This document shows positions 27,554-36,255 of a DNA stretch of 64,000 bases, piece after piece. The stretch is from Bacillus sp. FJAT-47783. GTDB lineage: Bacteria > Bacillota > Bacilli > Bacillales > Aeribacillaceae. A program made the translations under genes and the position numbers. Under the pieces are notes generated by a model that saw only the letters and a list, made by a program, of their open reading frames with translations, made no database searches and was not told the origin of the DNA. The stretch is taken from positions 1-64,000 of the forward strand of contig NZ_JAKZKS010000019.1 in assembly GCF_022808615.1 (NCBI RefSeq), given 5' to 3'. The stretch's first letter is position 1. Each line of letters starts with the position of its first letter.

Positions 27554-28135
27554 ATGAATTGTTCTGATTTACCAGCTCTTGTGTTAATGAATGTTCAAAA
27601 AGGGTATGATTTTATGGGATTTAAAAAGCGAAATGGTGTATATGCAGAGCATACTATGAAGCAACTCTTGCGATTATGGAGGGAGAAAGAATTACCGATT
27701 ATTCATGTTCGATACGCTGATCAACATTATTTATCTCCATTGCACCGGATGAATGATGGATTCTCCTTTAAAGAAGGGTTTGAGCCAAAAGAAGGGGAGT
27801 TTCGCTTTATCTCATCTTATTATGATGTTTTGAAGCACCCGCCATTTCAATTAGCACTTCAAAAGCTTCAGACAAAAATGTTGATATTCATCGGGTTTTC
27901 ACTTTCTCCTCATATCGATATGACGGCTAAATCATTAAAAGAGCATGGCTATATTCCATTTATTGTCCAAGATGCAACCGTTAGCTTTGAAAAACAATCT
28001 TTTGATCAACATTTAATAAGTGCAGATGACATTCATTATGCAACCTTAACGAATTTACATGAAACATTTGCAACCATCATAACAAGCTTTACGGCAAAAC
28101 AATTTGCCCGTTCGACAGAGCCCGCTTTTACTTAG
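27554..28135 (+). CDS. isochorismatase-fold protein with degenerate catalytic triad
   Basis: 193 residues with the cysteine-hydrolase fold (LPALVLMNVQKGYDF, ELPIIHVRYA, KMLIFIGFSLSPHIDMT, AKSLKEHGY). The family's catalytic Asp-Lys-Cys triad is gone: Asp becomes N13 in LVLMN, the Lys position in FRFISSYY is Ser, and the nucleophilic Cys in the usual G-x-x-T-x-x-C is H120. It is therefore unlikely to hydrolyse by the known mechanism. AAAGGAG lies 8-9 nt before the ATG and the gene is intact with its own terminator, so it is probably expressed. Function unknown; a binding or regulatory role is possible. Confidence 0.75.
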   Translation: MNCSDLPALVLMNVQKGYDFMGFKKRNGVYAEHTMKQLLRLWREKELPIIHVRYADQHYLSPLHRMNDGFSFKEGFEPKEGEFRFISSYYDVLKHPPFQLALQKLQTKMLIFIGFSLSPHIDMTAKSLKEHGYIPFIVQDATVSFEKQSFDQHLISADDIHYATLTNLHETFATIITSFTAKQFARSTEPAFT

Positions 28136-28164
28136 TGACAATATTCTTCCCACAAAATAAATGG

Positions 28165-28201
28165 AAAAACGGTTGTCCGTTTATTGCAGGCAACCGTTTT
28201 T
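28165..28201. terminator. bidirectional terminator
   Basis: 10-bp stem AAAACGGTTG/CAACCGTTTT between convergent genes, A-rich on the left and T-rich on the right, so it works for both strands. Confidence 0.85.
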
Positions 28202-28202
28202 A

Positions 28203-28997
28203 TCATTTAATTGTGATTGAATTTGCTTGTTTTTGAATGAATTGGTGAATAATTTGATTTAAGGCTTGTGCTTGAAGTGTTGGAACTTGATGTTTTACAT
28301 TTGAAACGTATACAACATCGACATCTTGAATACGTTCAATGAACGGGTCTTGATAGTGATGTACATAATGGTCTTCTTGTCCATAGATGAGTAAAACGGG
28401 TGATGTAATGTTTTGAAGTCGGTCTGTCGCGACATATTTTAGCCCGATTTGATACATTAGTAAAATCGTCTTTGCATCCGCCATCTTCATATATTGTTCA
28501 AGTTTTTGTTGAAAATCGTTTGTCGGTGCATGTGCTTTACTGATGACTTTCGCAAGTAACGGAATTCCTCCGAGTTTTGATGTCATAATCCCGAGCAAAT
28601 ACTCACTATGTAGCAAGACGGAATTGATTTCAGAAAATCCCCCTATTAAAATTAACCCCTTCACTTTTTTAGGATAGCGAATCGCAAATTCTTGCGCAAT
28701 CGATCCCCCGTTAGAGTATCCGCATACGAATACTTCCGAAATCCCTATTTGCTGTAACAAATCATTGATATCATCTGCTAACGCTCGCATCGTAAATGAC
28801 TGCTCATTTGTTGAACTTTTCCCATTTCCGCGTAAATCATAAAACAATAATTGATAATGTCTGCTTAACTTTCGTTGATAATAAAAAGTGACATGTCCCA
28901 TACAAGGTGGATGAATAAACAGAATCGGTTCACCATGACCCAATTGCTCATAATAAGTGCGGATTCCATTTTGCATAGTTACATAAGCCAACATCAT
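28203..28997 (-). CDS. alpha/beta hydrolase
   Basis: 264 residues from ATG 28997, chosen because AAAGGAAAGG lies 5 nt upstream; the second ATG 3 nt later is equally possible. Fold motifs: PILFIHPPCMGH (oxyanion-hole region), FYDLRGNGKSS, nucleophile elbow GYSNGGS with Ser95, acid in LLIYGQEDHYVH and catalytic His in NVKHQVP. Cytosolic esterase/hydrolase of unknown substrate. Single gene on the minus strand, divergent from fruR. Confidence 0.85.
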   Translation of the reverse strand: MMLAYVTMQNGIRTYYEQLGHGEPILFIHPPCMGHVTFYYQRKLSRHYQLLFYDLRGNGKSSTNEQSFTMRALADDINDLLQQIGISEVFVCGYSNGGSIAQEFAIRYPKKVKGLILIGGFSEINSVLLHSEYLLGIMTSKLGGIPLLAKVISKAHAPTNDFQQKLEQYMKMADAKTILLMYQIGLKYVATDRLQNITSPVLLIYGQEDHYVHHYQDPFIERIQDVDVVYVSNVKHQVPTLQAQALNQIIHQFIQKQANSITIK

Positions 28998-29106
28998 CAC
29001 CACCTTTCCTTTAACGAACTCATTATGTCCGTAGTTTTTCATATTCTTTCGATTTCATACAATTGGTTATTAATGATTGGTTTTGATTATAAATGAAATA
29101 AAATGA

Positions 29107-29135
29107 TTGAAATTTATCGATTTGTTTTTTATAAT
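29107..29135 (+). promoter_or_regulatory. sigma-A promoter of fruRKA
   Basis: TTGAAA, 17-bp spacer, perfect TATAAT, about 48 bp upstream of the fruR start. The spacing and the -10 are consensus. FruR operators probably overlap this region, but I could not define them. Confidence 0.7.
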
Positions 29136-29183
29136 AAAATCAAGCGTTATACATGTAGGCGCTTCCAAGAGGTGGGGGATTTT

Positions 29184-29939
29184 ATGATTACAGAACAAAG
29201 ACAGCAAACGATTTTGAAATTATTAAAAGAAAAAGACATTGTTAAAATTCAAGATATTGTTGATGCGACAAACGCTTCCGAATCGACAATTCGACGTGAC
29301 TTAACACAGCTAGAGAAAGGAAATTATTTAAAACGAGTTCATGGAGGGGCAACGAGGGTTACCGGAAAGCTAACCGAGCCTGATGTAAAAGAAAAGTCAA
29401 CAAAAAACCTTGAAGCCAAAAAAGCAATCGCAAAGGCAGCGGCTGACTTAATAGAGGATGGCGATTGTATTTATCTCGATGCTGGAACAACAACATTACA
29501 ATTAATTAATAACTTAACGAAAGATAAAGAAATTGTAGTTGTCACTAACGGATTAACCCATATTGAACCGTTATTAATGAATGGCATTAAAACCTATTTA
29601 GTAGGTGGCTATGTGAAGCCTCGAACGGGAGCACTTATTGGAAGCGGTGCGATTACATCCATTCAGCAATACCGTTTTGATAAGTGTTTCATTGGTGCAA
29701 ATGGGATACATCCAGAGTTAGGATTAACAACACCTGATCCTGACGAAGCAGCGATCAAAAGAGAAGCCCTTCAGTTATCGAGAGAAAGCTTTATATTAGC
29801 GGATCATTCAAAATTCAATGAAATATCTTTTGCCAAAATCGCCAATATCAATCAAGCAACGATCATTACAAATAAAGCAGAGAATGAAACATTTAAACCG
29901 TTTGAAGCATTAACGACAGTAAAGGTTGTGGAAATATGA
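29184..29939 (+). CDS. fruR: DeoR-family fructose operon repressor FruR
   Basis: 251 residues from ATG 29184, which has GAGGTGGGGGA upstream; the 27 earlier in-frame codons are leader. N-terminal DeoR helix-turn-helix (QQTILKLLKEKDIVKIQDIV, SESTIRRDLTQLEK, RVHGGA) and a C-terminal sugar-phosphate sensor domain (DAGTTTLQLINNL, VVTNGLTH, GANGIHPELGLTTPDPDEA). In B. subtilis the repressor is released by fructose 1-phosphate. Its stop overlaps fruK by 4 bp in a fruR-fruK-fruA operon. Confidence 0.93.
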   Translation: MITEQRQQTILKLLKEKDIVKIQDIVDATNASESTIRRDLTQLEKGNYLKRVHGGATRVTGKLTEPDVKEKSTKNLEAKKAIAKAAADLIEDGDCIYLDAGTTTLQLINNLTKDKEIVVVTNGLTHIEPLLMNGIKTYLVGGYVKPRTGALIGSGAITSIQQYRFDKCFIGANGIHPELGLTTPDPDEAAIKREALQLSRESFILADHSKFNEISFAKIANINQATIITNKAENETFKPFEALTTVKVVEI

Positions 29940-30850
29940 TTTATACAGTTACGTTAAATCCATCCGTTGATTACATTGTTGAAGTCCCTACTTTTCAGCT
30001 TGGTCAATTAAATCGCATTCAACAAGATGCGAAATACCCAGGTGGTAAAGGGATTAATGTTTCCAGAGTATTAAATCGTTTTGAGGTAAAAACAAGTGCT
30101 TTCGGATTTGTTGGTGGATGGACTGGAAGCTTTGTCGAGGCTTCTTTAAGAAATGAAGGAATTAAAACAAATTTTGTCCATATAAAAGAGGATACGAGAA
30201 TAAACATTAAACTGAAAACTGGAGAAGAAACGGAAATCAATGGACAAGGACCTATAATAAACGAAGAGGAAGTAACGGATTTTTTTGAAGCATTATCAAG
30301 TCTTAATGCAAATGACTGGTTAGTGATTGCGGGTAGCATTCCAGCGAGTTTACCGAACGATTTTTATGAAAAAATCACTTCTTATTGCCAAGAGCGTAAT
30401 ATTCAAGTCGTAATCGATGTATCTGGAGATTACATTCATTCCCTTTTACAATATAAACCATTCTTATTAAAACCGAATCATCATGAGCTAGGTGAATGGT
30501 TTAATGTCGACATTGATAGAAAAGAAGATGCAGTCACATATGGAAAAAAGCTAGTTAAAATGGGAGCTCAAAATGTCATCGTATCAATGGCTGGTGAAGG
30601 GGCCTTATTTTTAAATGATCACGTTACTTATTATGCTTCTCCACCAAATGGGAAGGTTGTCAACTCAGTTGGTGCTGGAGATTCCGTTGTTGCTGGCTTT
30701 TTAAGCGAATATACAAAAACAAAGGATGTAAAGCGTGCGTTTCAATACAGTATTGCATCTGGAAGTGCAACCGCTTTTTCTCTGGAGCTTTGCACGAAAG
30801 CAGAAGTTGAAAAGCTGTTGCCGGAAGTAAAAATAGAAGATTGGAAATGA
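29936..30850 (+). CDS. fruK: 1-phosphofructokinase FruK
   Basis: 304-residue PfkB-family kinase that phosphorylates fructose 1-phosphate to fructose 1,6-bisphosphate. It opens MIYTVTLNPSVDYIVEV and has PGGKGINVSRVL, GSIPASLPNDFY and the anion-hole motif NSVGAGDSVVAGF with the catalytic Asp. It overlaps fruR by 4 bp; 11 bp separate it from fruA. Confidence 0.95.
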   Translation: MIYTVTLNPSVDYIVEVPTFQLGQLNRIQQDAKYPGGKGINVSRVLNRFEVKTSAFGFVGGWTGSFVEASLRNEGIKTNFVHIKEDTRINIKLKTGEETEINGQGPIINEEEVTDFFEALSSLNANDWLVIAGSIPASLPNDFYEKITSYCQERNIQVVIDVSGDYIHSLLQYKPFLLKPNHHELGEWFNVDIDRKEDAVTYGKKLVKMGAQNVIVSMAGEGALFLNDHVTYYASPPNGKVVNSVGAGDSVVAGFLSEYTKTKDVKRAFQYSIASGSATAFSLELCTKAEVEKLLPEVKIEDWK

Positions 30851-30861
30851 GGGGAAACAGA

Positions 30862-32739
30862 ATGAGAATTACACAATTATTAACAGTCGACACCATTCAA
30901 TTACACCTTTCATCAAATGATAAAACTGGTGTCATTCACGAGCTCGTTGATGTGTTAGATAAAGCAGGGAAGCTTGAAAACGCAAGAGAATTTAATGATG
31001 CAATATTAACAAGAGAAAAACAAAGCACAACGGGTATTGGGGAAGGAATAGCCATTCCACATGCGAAAACAAAAGCAGTAAAAACTCCAGCCATTGCTTT
31101 CGGGCGTTCAAATAATGGGATTGACTATGAATCATTAGACGGTCAGCCTGCACACCTATTTTTTATGATTGCTGCGACAGAAGGGGCAAATGATACACAT
31201 TTACAAGCACTTGCAAGACTCTCAACGATTTTAATGAAAGAGGAAGTACGGAATGAGTTATTAAGTGCCGAATCAAAAGAGGATATTCTTCACATTATCG
31301 ACACTCATGATAAAGATGAAGAGGGTAGTAAAACTGAAAATCAACCAATATCACAATCTAATGAACTCATTCTTGCGGTAACAGCATGTCCAACAGGAAT
31401 TGCTCATACGTATATGGCAGCAGATTCTTTAAAAGAAAAAGCGAAAGAAATGGACGTTCACCTAAAAGTGGAAACAAACGGTTCAGGCGGAGCGAAAAAT
31501 GTATTAACAAAAGAGGAGATTGAACGAGCAAAAGCGATCATCGTAGCCGCCGATAAACAAGTAGAAATGGACCGCTTCAAGGGAAAACATGTGATCGAGG
31601 TACCGGTATCCGATGGTATTCGTAAGCCAAAAGAATTGATTGAAAAAGCGCTAAAGCAAGATGCCCCAATATATCAAGGAGATACACTAACAAATAAACA
31701 AAATGAGTCACCTCGTCAACAACGATCAGGAATTTATAAGCATTTAATGAATGGTGTATCCAACATGTTGCCGTTTGTTGTTGGTGGAGGTATCCTAATT
31801 GCTATATCATTCATGTTTGGTATTCATTCGGCTGATCCCAATGATCCTACCTATAATAAATTAGCAGAAGCTCTCATGACAATTGGTGGTGGAAACGCTT
31901 TCGGGTTAATGATTCCTGTTTTAGCTGGATTTATTGCTATGAGTATTGCAGATCGTCCAGGGCTAGCACCAGGTATGGTTGGTGGATTTATGGCAGCACA
32001 AGGGCAAGCTGGATTTTTGGGGGGATTAATCGCCGGGTTTTTAGCCGGTTATATTGTAATCGGTTTAAAGAAAGCGTTCTCTCGTTTACCTGAACAAATA
32101 GAGGGAATTAAACCGGTGCTTCTTTACCCGGTATTTGGAATAGGTTTAACAGGTCTCATTATGTTTTTTATCATTATCGATCCTGTTGCTAGTATAAATT
32201 TAGCATTGAAAGATTGGTTAAATGGACTTGGAACAGGAAACTTAGTTTTACTGGGACTTCTACTTGGTGGAATGATGGCAGTTGATATGGGGGGGCCTGT
32301 TAATAAAGCAGCATTTACATTTGGTATTGCGATGATTGAAGCAGGAAATTATATGCCACACGCAGCCATTATGGCTGGTGGAATGGTACCGCCTCTTGGC
32401 ATTGCGATCGCAACATTCTTATTTAAGAAGAAATTTACAACTCGTGAAAGAGAAGCTGGTGTCACGAACATTTTTCTCGGATTATCCTTTATTACAGAAG
32501 GGGCGATTCCGTTTGCAGTGGCTGATCCATTGCGAGTTATTCCATCATTAGTTATTGGTTCAGCAACAGCAGGTGCATTAAGCATGTTGTTTCAAATTGG
32601 CTTACGCGCACCACACGGAGGTGCGTTCGTCATCGGTTTTGTCGACGGAAGCCCGTATTTATATGCATTAGCAATTTTAATCGGATCGATTGTAACAGCT
32701 ATTTTGATTGGAGGATTAAAAAAGACAGTTCAAGAATAA
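30862..32739 (+). CDS. fruA: PTS fructose transporter subunit IIABC
   Basis: 625 residues from ATG 30862 (GAGGGGA upstream, overlapping the fruK stop). IIA domain at 1-150 with phospho-His67 in EGIAIPHAKT; IIB at about 168-265 with phospho-Cys176 in AVTACPTGIAHTY; IIC membrane domain from about 290 (FVVGGGILIAISFMFG, AVDMGGPVNKAAFTFG, ITEGAIPFAVADPLRVIPS, APHGGAF). It imports fructose as fructose 1-phosphate for FruK. Followed by a terminator. Confidence 0.95.
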   Translation: MRITQLLTVDTIQLHLSSNDKTGVIHELVDVLDKAGKLENAREFNDAILTREKQSTTGIGEGIAIPHAKTKAVKTPAIAFGRSNNGIDYESLDGQPAHLFFMIAATEGANDTHLQALARLSTILMKEEVRNELLSAESKEDILHIIDTHDKDEEGSKTENQPISQSNELILAVTACPTGIAHTYMAADSLKEKAKEMDVHLKVETNGSGGAKNVLTKEEIERAKAIIVAADKQVEMDRFKGKHVIEVPVSDGIRKPKELIEKALKQDAPIYQGDTLTNKQNESPRQQRSGIYKHLMNGVSNMLPFVVGGGILIAISFMFGIHSADPNDPTYNKLAEALMTIGGGNAFGLMIPVLAGFIAMSIADRPGLAPGMVGGFMAAQGQAGFLGGLIAGFLAGYIVIGLKKAFSRLPEQIEGIKPVLLYPVFGIGLTGLIMFFIIIDPVASINLALKDWLNGLGTGNLVLLGLLLGGMMAVDMGGPVNKAAFTFGIAMIEAGNYMPHAAIMAGGMVPPLGIAIATFLFKKKFTTREREAGVTNIFLGLSFITEGAIPFAVADPLRVIPSLVIGSATAGALSMLFQIGLRAPHGGAFVIGFVDGSPYLYALAILIGSIVTAILIGGLKKTVQE

Positions 32740-32743
32740 TAGA

Positions 32744-32785
32744 AAAATCACACGTGAACGAATAAGGTTTGCGTGTGATTTTTTA
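32744..32785 (+). terminator. terminator of fruRKA
   Basis: 11-bp stem AAAATCACACG/CGTGTGATTTT followed by TTTATTTTT, starting 4 bp after the fruA stop. Confidence 0.85.
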
Positions 32786-32833
32786 TTTTTAAAAGTGGTC
32801 TAAAACATTGTATAGAGATGAGGGAAATTATTT

Positions 32834-32998
32834 GTGCAATTATAGATTTTTACGTGCAAATAAAGGTTGATAAATGCAAAAATCGGTCATCATGTGCAAT
32901 TATTTTGAGATTCATGCAATTAAGGCTCGAGTTGGTGCAAAAGGTGACCATAGTGGTGCAATTAACTTTCAAACTGATGCAATAATCCTTTTTTGCAC
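32834..32998. repeat. degenerate 20-21-bp tandem repeat array, core RTGCAAWTA
   Basis: Eight consecutive units start at 32834, 32854, 32874, 32894, 32914, 32935, 32956 and 32977, spaced 20, 20, 20, 20, 21, 21, 21. Each begins GTGCAA or ATGCAA, usually followed by TTA or ATA; the other 11-12 bp vary freely. The last unit runs into CTTTTTTGCAC. The invariant part recurs every two helical turns. No reading frame spans it. It lies between the fruA terminator and the promoter of the DUF4349 lipoprotein gene. Not a CRISPR: the conserved part is only 6-9 bp. Confidence 0.85.
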
Positions 32999-33193
32999 TC
33001 TTCATTACTCCATGACAAACGAAAAATGAAGAATAATACACTAGTTTTTTATTATTGGTAACGTTTTTCATAATGAAACAAGATCATTTCACGTCTTTAT
33101 AAATTTTTATTTGAAACTGGCTTGTCCGATTTCAAGTATTGGTATGAGCCATTCTATTATTTATGTGACCGAAAATTAACTAGACAACAAAAT

Positions 33194-33222
33194 GACTTGA
33201 CCCTATTTGTAACATTTGTAAC
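33194..33222 (+). promoter_or_regulatory. candidate promoter of the DUF4349 lipoprotein gene
   Basis: TTGACC followed after 16-17 bp by TAACAT, within a TTTGTAACA direct repeat (two adjacent copies, 33207-33225). About 45 bp upstream of the start codon. The -10 is weak, so this is tentative. Confidence 0.35.
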
Positions 33223-33266
33223 ATTCACCCGTCTGTTTAATTAAACGCTAAAAAGGATGTGAGTGA

Positions 33267-34184
33267 ATGAAAAAATGGTTCATTTGGCTTTTCGTCTTTG
33301 TAACATCCGTAATGATTAGTGCATGTAGTCAGAATGATTCAAAGGATAAAGGTAATGTTTCTGAACGAACTGAGGAAATGTCGTTGCAAGAGGGAAAAGT
33401 GGCGATCGATGATGTTCATTCAGTGGAAGAAGACATGGATCATTCTAAACAAGATTCGTTAGCTATGACGACAAGTGATCGTAAAGTGATGTACAATGCT
33501 CATATTCGTGCAGATGTGTCGGATCTTGAAAAAGTGAAACATACGTTGGAAAAAGAAGCGACGACATTAGGAGGGTATGTCGTTCAAGCGAATGTAACAG
33601 AAATGGAACAACAAATCGAAGGTTTTTTATCCTTTCGTATTCCACAAGGAAAAATGGAAGAATTCATTGATTTCATTCAAAAACAAGTAGACCACGTGTC
33701 TTCTGAACAAGTGTCTGGTATAGATGTTACGGAAGAATATGTCGATTTACAATCAAGACTATCATCCAAACAATCAGTGGAGAAACGACTAATAGAATTA
33801 ATGGATCGTGCAGAAAAAATGGAAGATGTCCTTAACATTTCGAGTGAGCTTGCGAAAGTACAAGAAGAAATCGAGCAAATAAAAGGACGAATTCAATATT
33901 TAGAAAATAAAACCGATTACGCTACAGTGGATGTTTATTTATTGGAAGAAAAAGGAGCGGAAGTGGCTGCTGACAAACTGAATACGTGGGAAAAAGTGAA
34001 GAATCAATGGAATAAAAGTATTAATGGACTTTTATTAAGCAGCTCAAGCATCGCTGTATTCATTGTTGGAAATCTTCCTATCTGGATAATCATTGGGGGT
34101 GTGATTTTTCTTTTCGTGATAGGTCGGAAGAAAATATTTTCCAAGTTTACAAAAAATAAAAAAAGCGATCATGGTGAAAAATAG
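33267..34184 (+). CDS. DUF4349 lipoprotein
   Basis: 305 residues. Signal peptide with lipobox MISAC, lipidated Cys20. The DUF4349 domain (about 73-235) has VMYNAHIRADVSDLEKV, GGYVVQANV, FRIPQGKMEEFI, SGIDVTEEYVDLQSRL, then a coiled coil (ELAKVQEEIEQIKGRIQYLE), followed by a C-terminal helix (VFIVGNLPIWIIIGGVIFLF) and a basic tail. So it is tethered at both ends to the membrane with the domain outside. Function unknown. AAAAGGATGTGA precedes the ATG. Single gene. Confidence 0.88.
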   Translation: MKKWFIWLFVFVTSVMISACSQNDSKDKGNVSERTEEMSLQEGKVAIDDVHSVEEDMDHSKQDSLAMTTSDRKVMYNAHIRADVSDLEKVKHTLEKEATTLGGYVVQANVTEMEQQIEGFLSFRIPQGKMEEFIDFIQKQVDHVSSEQVSGIDVTEEYVDLQSRLSSKQSVEKRLIELMDRAEKMEDVLNISSELAKVQEEIEQIKGRIQYLENKTDYATVDVYLLEEKGAEVAADKLNTWEKVKNQWNKSINGLLLSSSSIAVFIVGNLPIWIIIGGVIFLFVIGRKKIFSKFTKNKKSDHGEK

Positions 34185-34245
34185 TAAAATATGATACAAT
34201 AATAGCTGAATATTCGAATTATTAATAATATTAGGGGGATGGGAA

Positions 34246-35832
34246 ATGCACGTACCACTTATACTAACACAATTTTTAGATCGTGCGGTTCGTTTATATG
34301 GGGAGAAAACGGCCGTAATTGATGGAGAGAAGCAACTCACGTACCAACAGTTAAATACACGAGTCCAGCAGCTTTCTCATGGCTTAAAGCAATTAGGGGT
34401 AAAAAAAGGAGATCGTGTCGCTTATTTAGCACCGAATACATTAGAAATGCTAGAAGGGTTTTACGGAGTGTTTCAAGTAGGGGCTGTCATCGTTCCTCTT
34501 AATATTCGCTTAAAACCGGAAGACTATTTGTTTATTTTAAATCATAGCGAAAGTAAAATTTTATTCGTTGATGCGGAACTATATCCCCTTATCGAACCAG
34601 TCAAAGAGGACTTACAATACGTCGAACAAATCATCGTTCAAAATGGGAAGCCGCAGCACGATGAAATCGAGTATGATGCTTGGTTAAATGAACAGCCTAC
34701 GTCGTCCTTTGATCGTCCTATTCTGGATGAGGAAGATGTATGTAGCTTGTTATATACGAGTGGAACGACGGGGAATCCAAAAGGTGTAATGCTGACACAT
34801 CGAAATAATTACTTACATGCACTGACGACAATGCATCATTTACGTGTAAATGAGAACGATGTGTACTTGCATATTTTGCCGATGTTTCACGTAAATGGTT
34901 GGGGGGCACCTTTCTATTATACAGGAAATGGTGCAACACATATTTGTTTACGAAAAGCAGCACCAGATCTTATTTTTGAAAAACTAACGAAATATCCTGT
35001 AACCGTGATGCATATGGCACCGACGGTTTTAAATAGCATAATTCAATATTATGATCATCATCAATTACAAGCGCGAGAAGGAGTTCGCGTCGTCATCGCA
35101 GGCTCTGCTCCGCCACCGCAATTTGTCAAGCGTGTTGAAAATGAATTGAAGTGGGAGTTTATCCAAGTATACGGAATGACCGAGTCCTCTCCTTTAAGCT
35201 TAGTGTCAACAATACGGTCACATTTAGGTGAGCTAACCGAAGATGAAAAGCACCGTATTAAAGCAAAAGCAGGTTATCCGATGATTGGAAATGAAGTGAA
35301 GGTTGTGGATGAGAATGGCGATGAAGTCAACTGGGATGGCAAACAAATTGGCGAAGTCGTCACTCGTTCAAATGGTGTTATGAAAGGATATTGGAAAAAC
35401 GACGAAGCGACAATGGATACGATTCGAAATGGCTGGCTTCACACAGGAGACATGGCAACGGTTGATGAGTTTGGACATATCGATATCGTGGATCGCAAAA
35501 AAGATATTATCATAAGCGGCGGGGAAAATATCTCTTCGATTGAAGTAGAAGGCGTTTTATACGAACACCCTGCTGTTCAAGAAGCTGCAGTCGTTGCCAT
35601 TCCAAATGAAAAATGGGGAGAGACACCTCATGCCTTTATCGTTTTAAAAAATGGAAGTACACATGTCACCGAAGAAGAAATCATTCAGTTTGCTAGAGAT
35701 CATTTAGCTCACTTTAAAGCGCCGAAATCTGTTTCGATCGTAAAAGAATTGCCGAAAACCGCGTCCGGAAAAATCCAAAAGGTACAGTTACGGAAAGAGT
35801 TTTGGGAAGGAAGTTCCCGTCTAGTAAATTAA
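34246..35832 (+). CDS. fatty-acyl-CoA synthetase (AMP-forming)
   Basis: 528-residue ANL-superfamily enzyme. P-loop YTSGTTGNPKGVMLTH, LPMFHVNGWG, VYGMTESSP, hinge motif GWLHTGDMATVDEFGHIDIVDRKK and the C-terminal catalytic lysine in KTASGKIQK are intact. It activates a carboxylic acid to acyl-AMP and then acyl-CoA. The HVNGWG signature is usual for fatty-acid or medium-chain members; chain length is not readable. TAGGGGGATGGG precedes the ATG. Single gene with terminator. Confidence 0.88.
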   Translation: MHVPLILTQFLDRAVRLYGEKTAVIDGEKQLTYQQLNTRVQQLSHGLKQLGVKKGDRVAYLAPNTLEMLEGFYGVFQVGAVIVPLNIRLKPEDYLFILNHSESKILFVDAELYPLIEPVKEDLQYVEQIIVQNGKPQHDEIEYDAWLNEQPTSSFDRPILDEEDVCSLLYTSGTTGNPKGVMLTHRNNYLHALTTMHHLRVNENDVYLHILPMFHVNGWGAPFYYTGNGATHICLRKAAPDLIFEKLTKYPVTVMHMAPTVLNSIIQYYDHHQLQAREGVRVVIAGSAPPPQFVKRVENELKWEFIQVYGMTESSPLSLVSTIRSHLGELTEDEKHRIKAKAGYPMIGNEVKVVDENGDEVNWDGKQIGEVVTRSNGVMKGYWKNDEATMDTIRNGWLHTGDMATVDEFGHIDIVDRKKDIIISGGENISSIEVEGVLYEHPAVQEAAVVAIPNEKWGETPHAFIVLKNGSTHVTEEEIIQFARDHLAHFKAPKSVSIVKELPKTASGKIQKVQLRKEFWEGSSRLVN

Positions 35833-35840
35833 TACAAGAA

Positions 35841-35874
35841 AAGAAGCCTGCTTAAATCCAAGCAGGCTTCTTTT
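35841..35874 (+). terminator. terminator of the acyl-CoA synthetase gene
   Basis: 13-bp stem AAGAAGCCTGCTT/AAGCAGGCTTCTT with further T, beginning 9 bp past the stop. Confidence 0.85.
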
Positions 35875-35888
35875 AAACGGTATCATTT

Positions 35889-36017
35889 CTAATGTTGTGC
35901 ACCTTCATCTTCATATGGCTCCCACGCAACTAAAACAACATCTAATTCTTTTTCCACTTGATTAATTTTCTCTTTTTGTTCTGACGATAACTGTGCTAAA
36001 TGATAAGCGTCTCTCAT
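35889..36017 (-). CDS. 42-residue acidic cytoplasmic protein, unknown
   Basis: Frame starting MRDAYHLAQLSSEQKEKI and ending EPYEDEGAQH. GAGGTGA lies 5 nt before the ATG, which is a strong site. A helical, charged protein with no membrane segment. It lies 55 bp past the terminator (36073-36102) of the cstA transcript, so it probably has its own promoter. I know of no function. Confidence 0.6.
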   Translation of the reverse strand: MRDAYHLAQLSSEQKEKINQVEKELDVVLVAWEPYEDEGAQH

Positions 36018-36072
36018 AAAATCACCTCATCAATAAAGTGGATAAAATTAAGTGATTTTATTCCGATCAAAT

Positions 36073-36102
36073 AAAAAAAACGCCAGGAAGTTCCTGACGT
36101 TA
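36073..36102 (-). terminator. terminator of the cstA operon
   Basis: On the minus strand, AACGTCAGGAA/TTCCTGGCGTT forms an 11-bp stem with one G-T pair, followed by a run of T. It begins at the stop codon of the 51-residue gene. Confidence 0.85.
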
Positions 36103-36255
36103 TAACGATATATAGAGGGCTGTCGCAATTAGACTAATTGAAATGACCGCACTCAACCATTTTATCCACCGAGGCAATTCATCACTTCTGTTCACATTCA
36201 ATTTCTTTTCTTGTTCTTTGACGACTTTTCGAAAATTTGGACTGCAGCATCCCAT
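36100..36255 (-). CDS. 51-residue CC-motif membrane microprotein, downstream of cstA
   Basis: MGCCSPNFRKVVKEQEKKLN at the N-terminus, then one C-terminal helix (WLSAVISISLIATALYISL). Its ATG overlaps the cstA stop (TAATG), so it is translationally coupled to the transporter. The adjacent cysteines could bind metal or be acylated. In Proteobacteria, CstA genes are followed by the small protein YbdD/YjiX; this protein is unrelated in sequence but may be a functional counterpart. That is inference. Confidence 0.7.
   Translation of the reverse strand: MGCCSPNFRKVVKEQEKKLNVNRSDELPRWIKWLSAVISISLIATALYISL

Noticed and set aside
32834-32998. CRISPR array or coding repeat
   Set aside because: The conserved core is only 6-9 bp and the period is 20-21 bp, far below CRISPR unit length; no cas genes are present; 20 is not a multiple of three.
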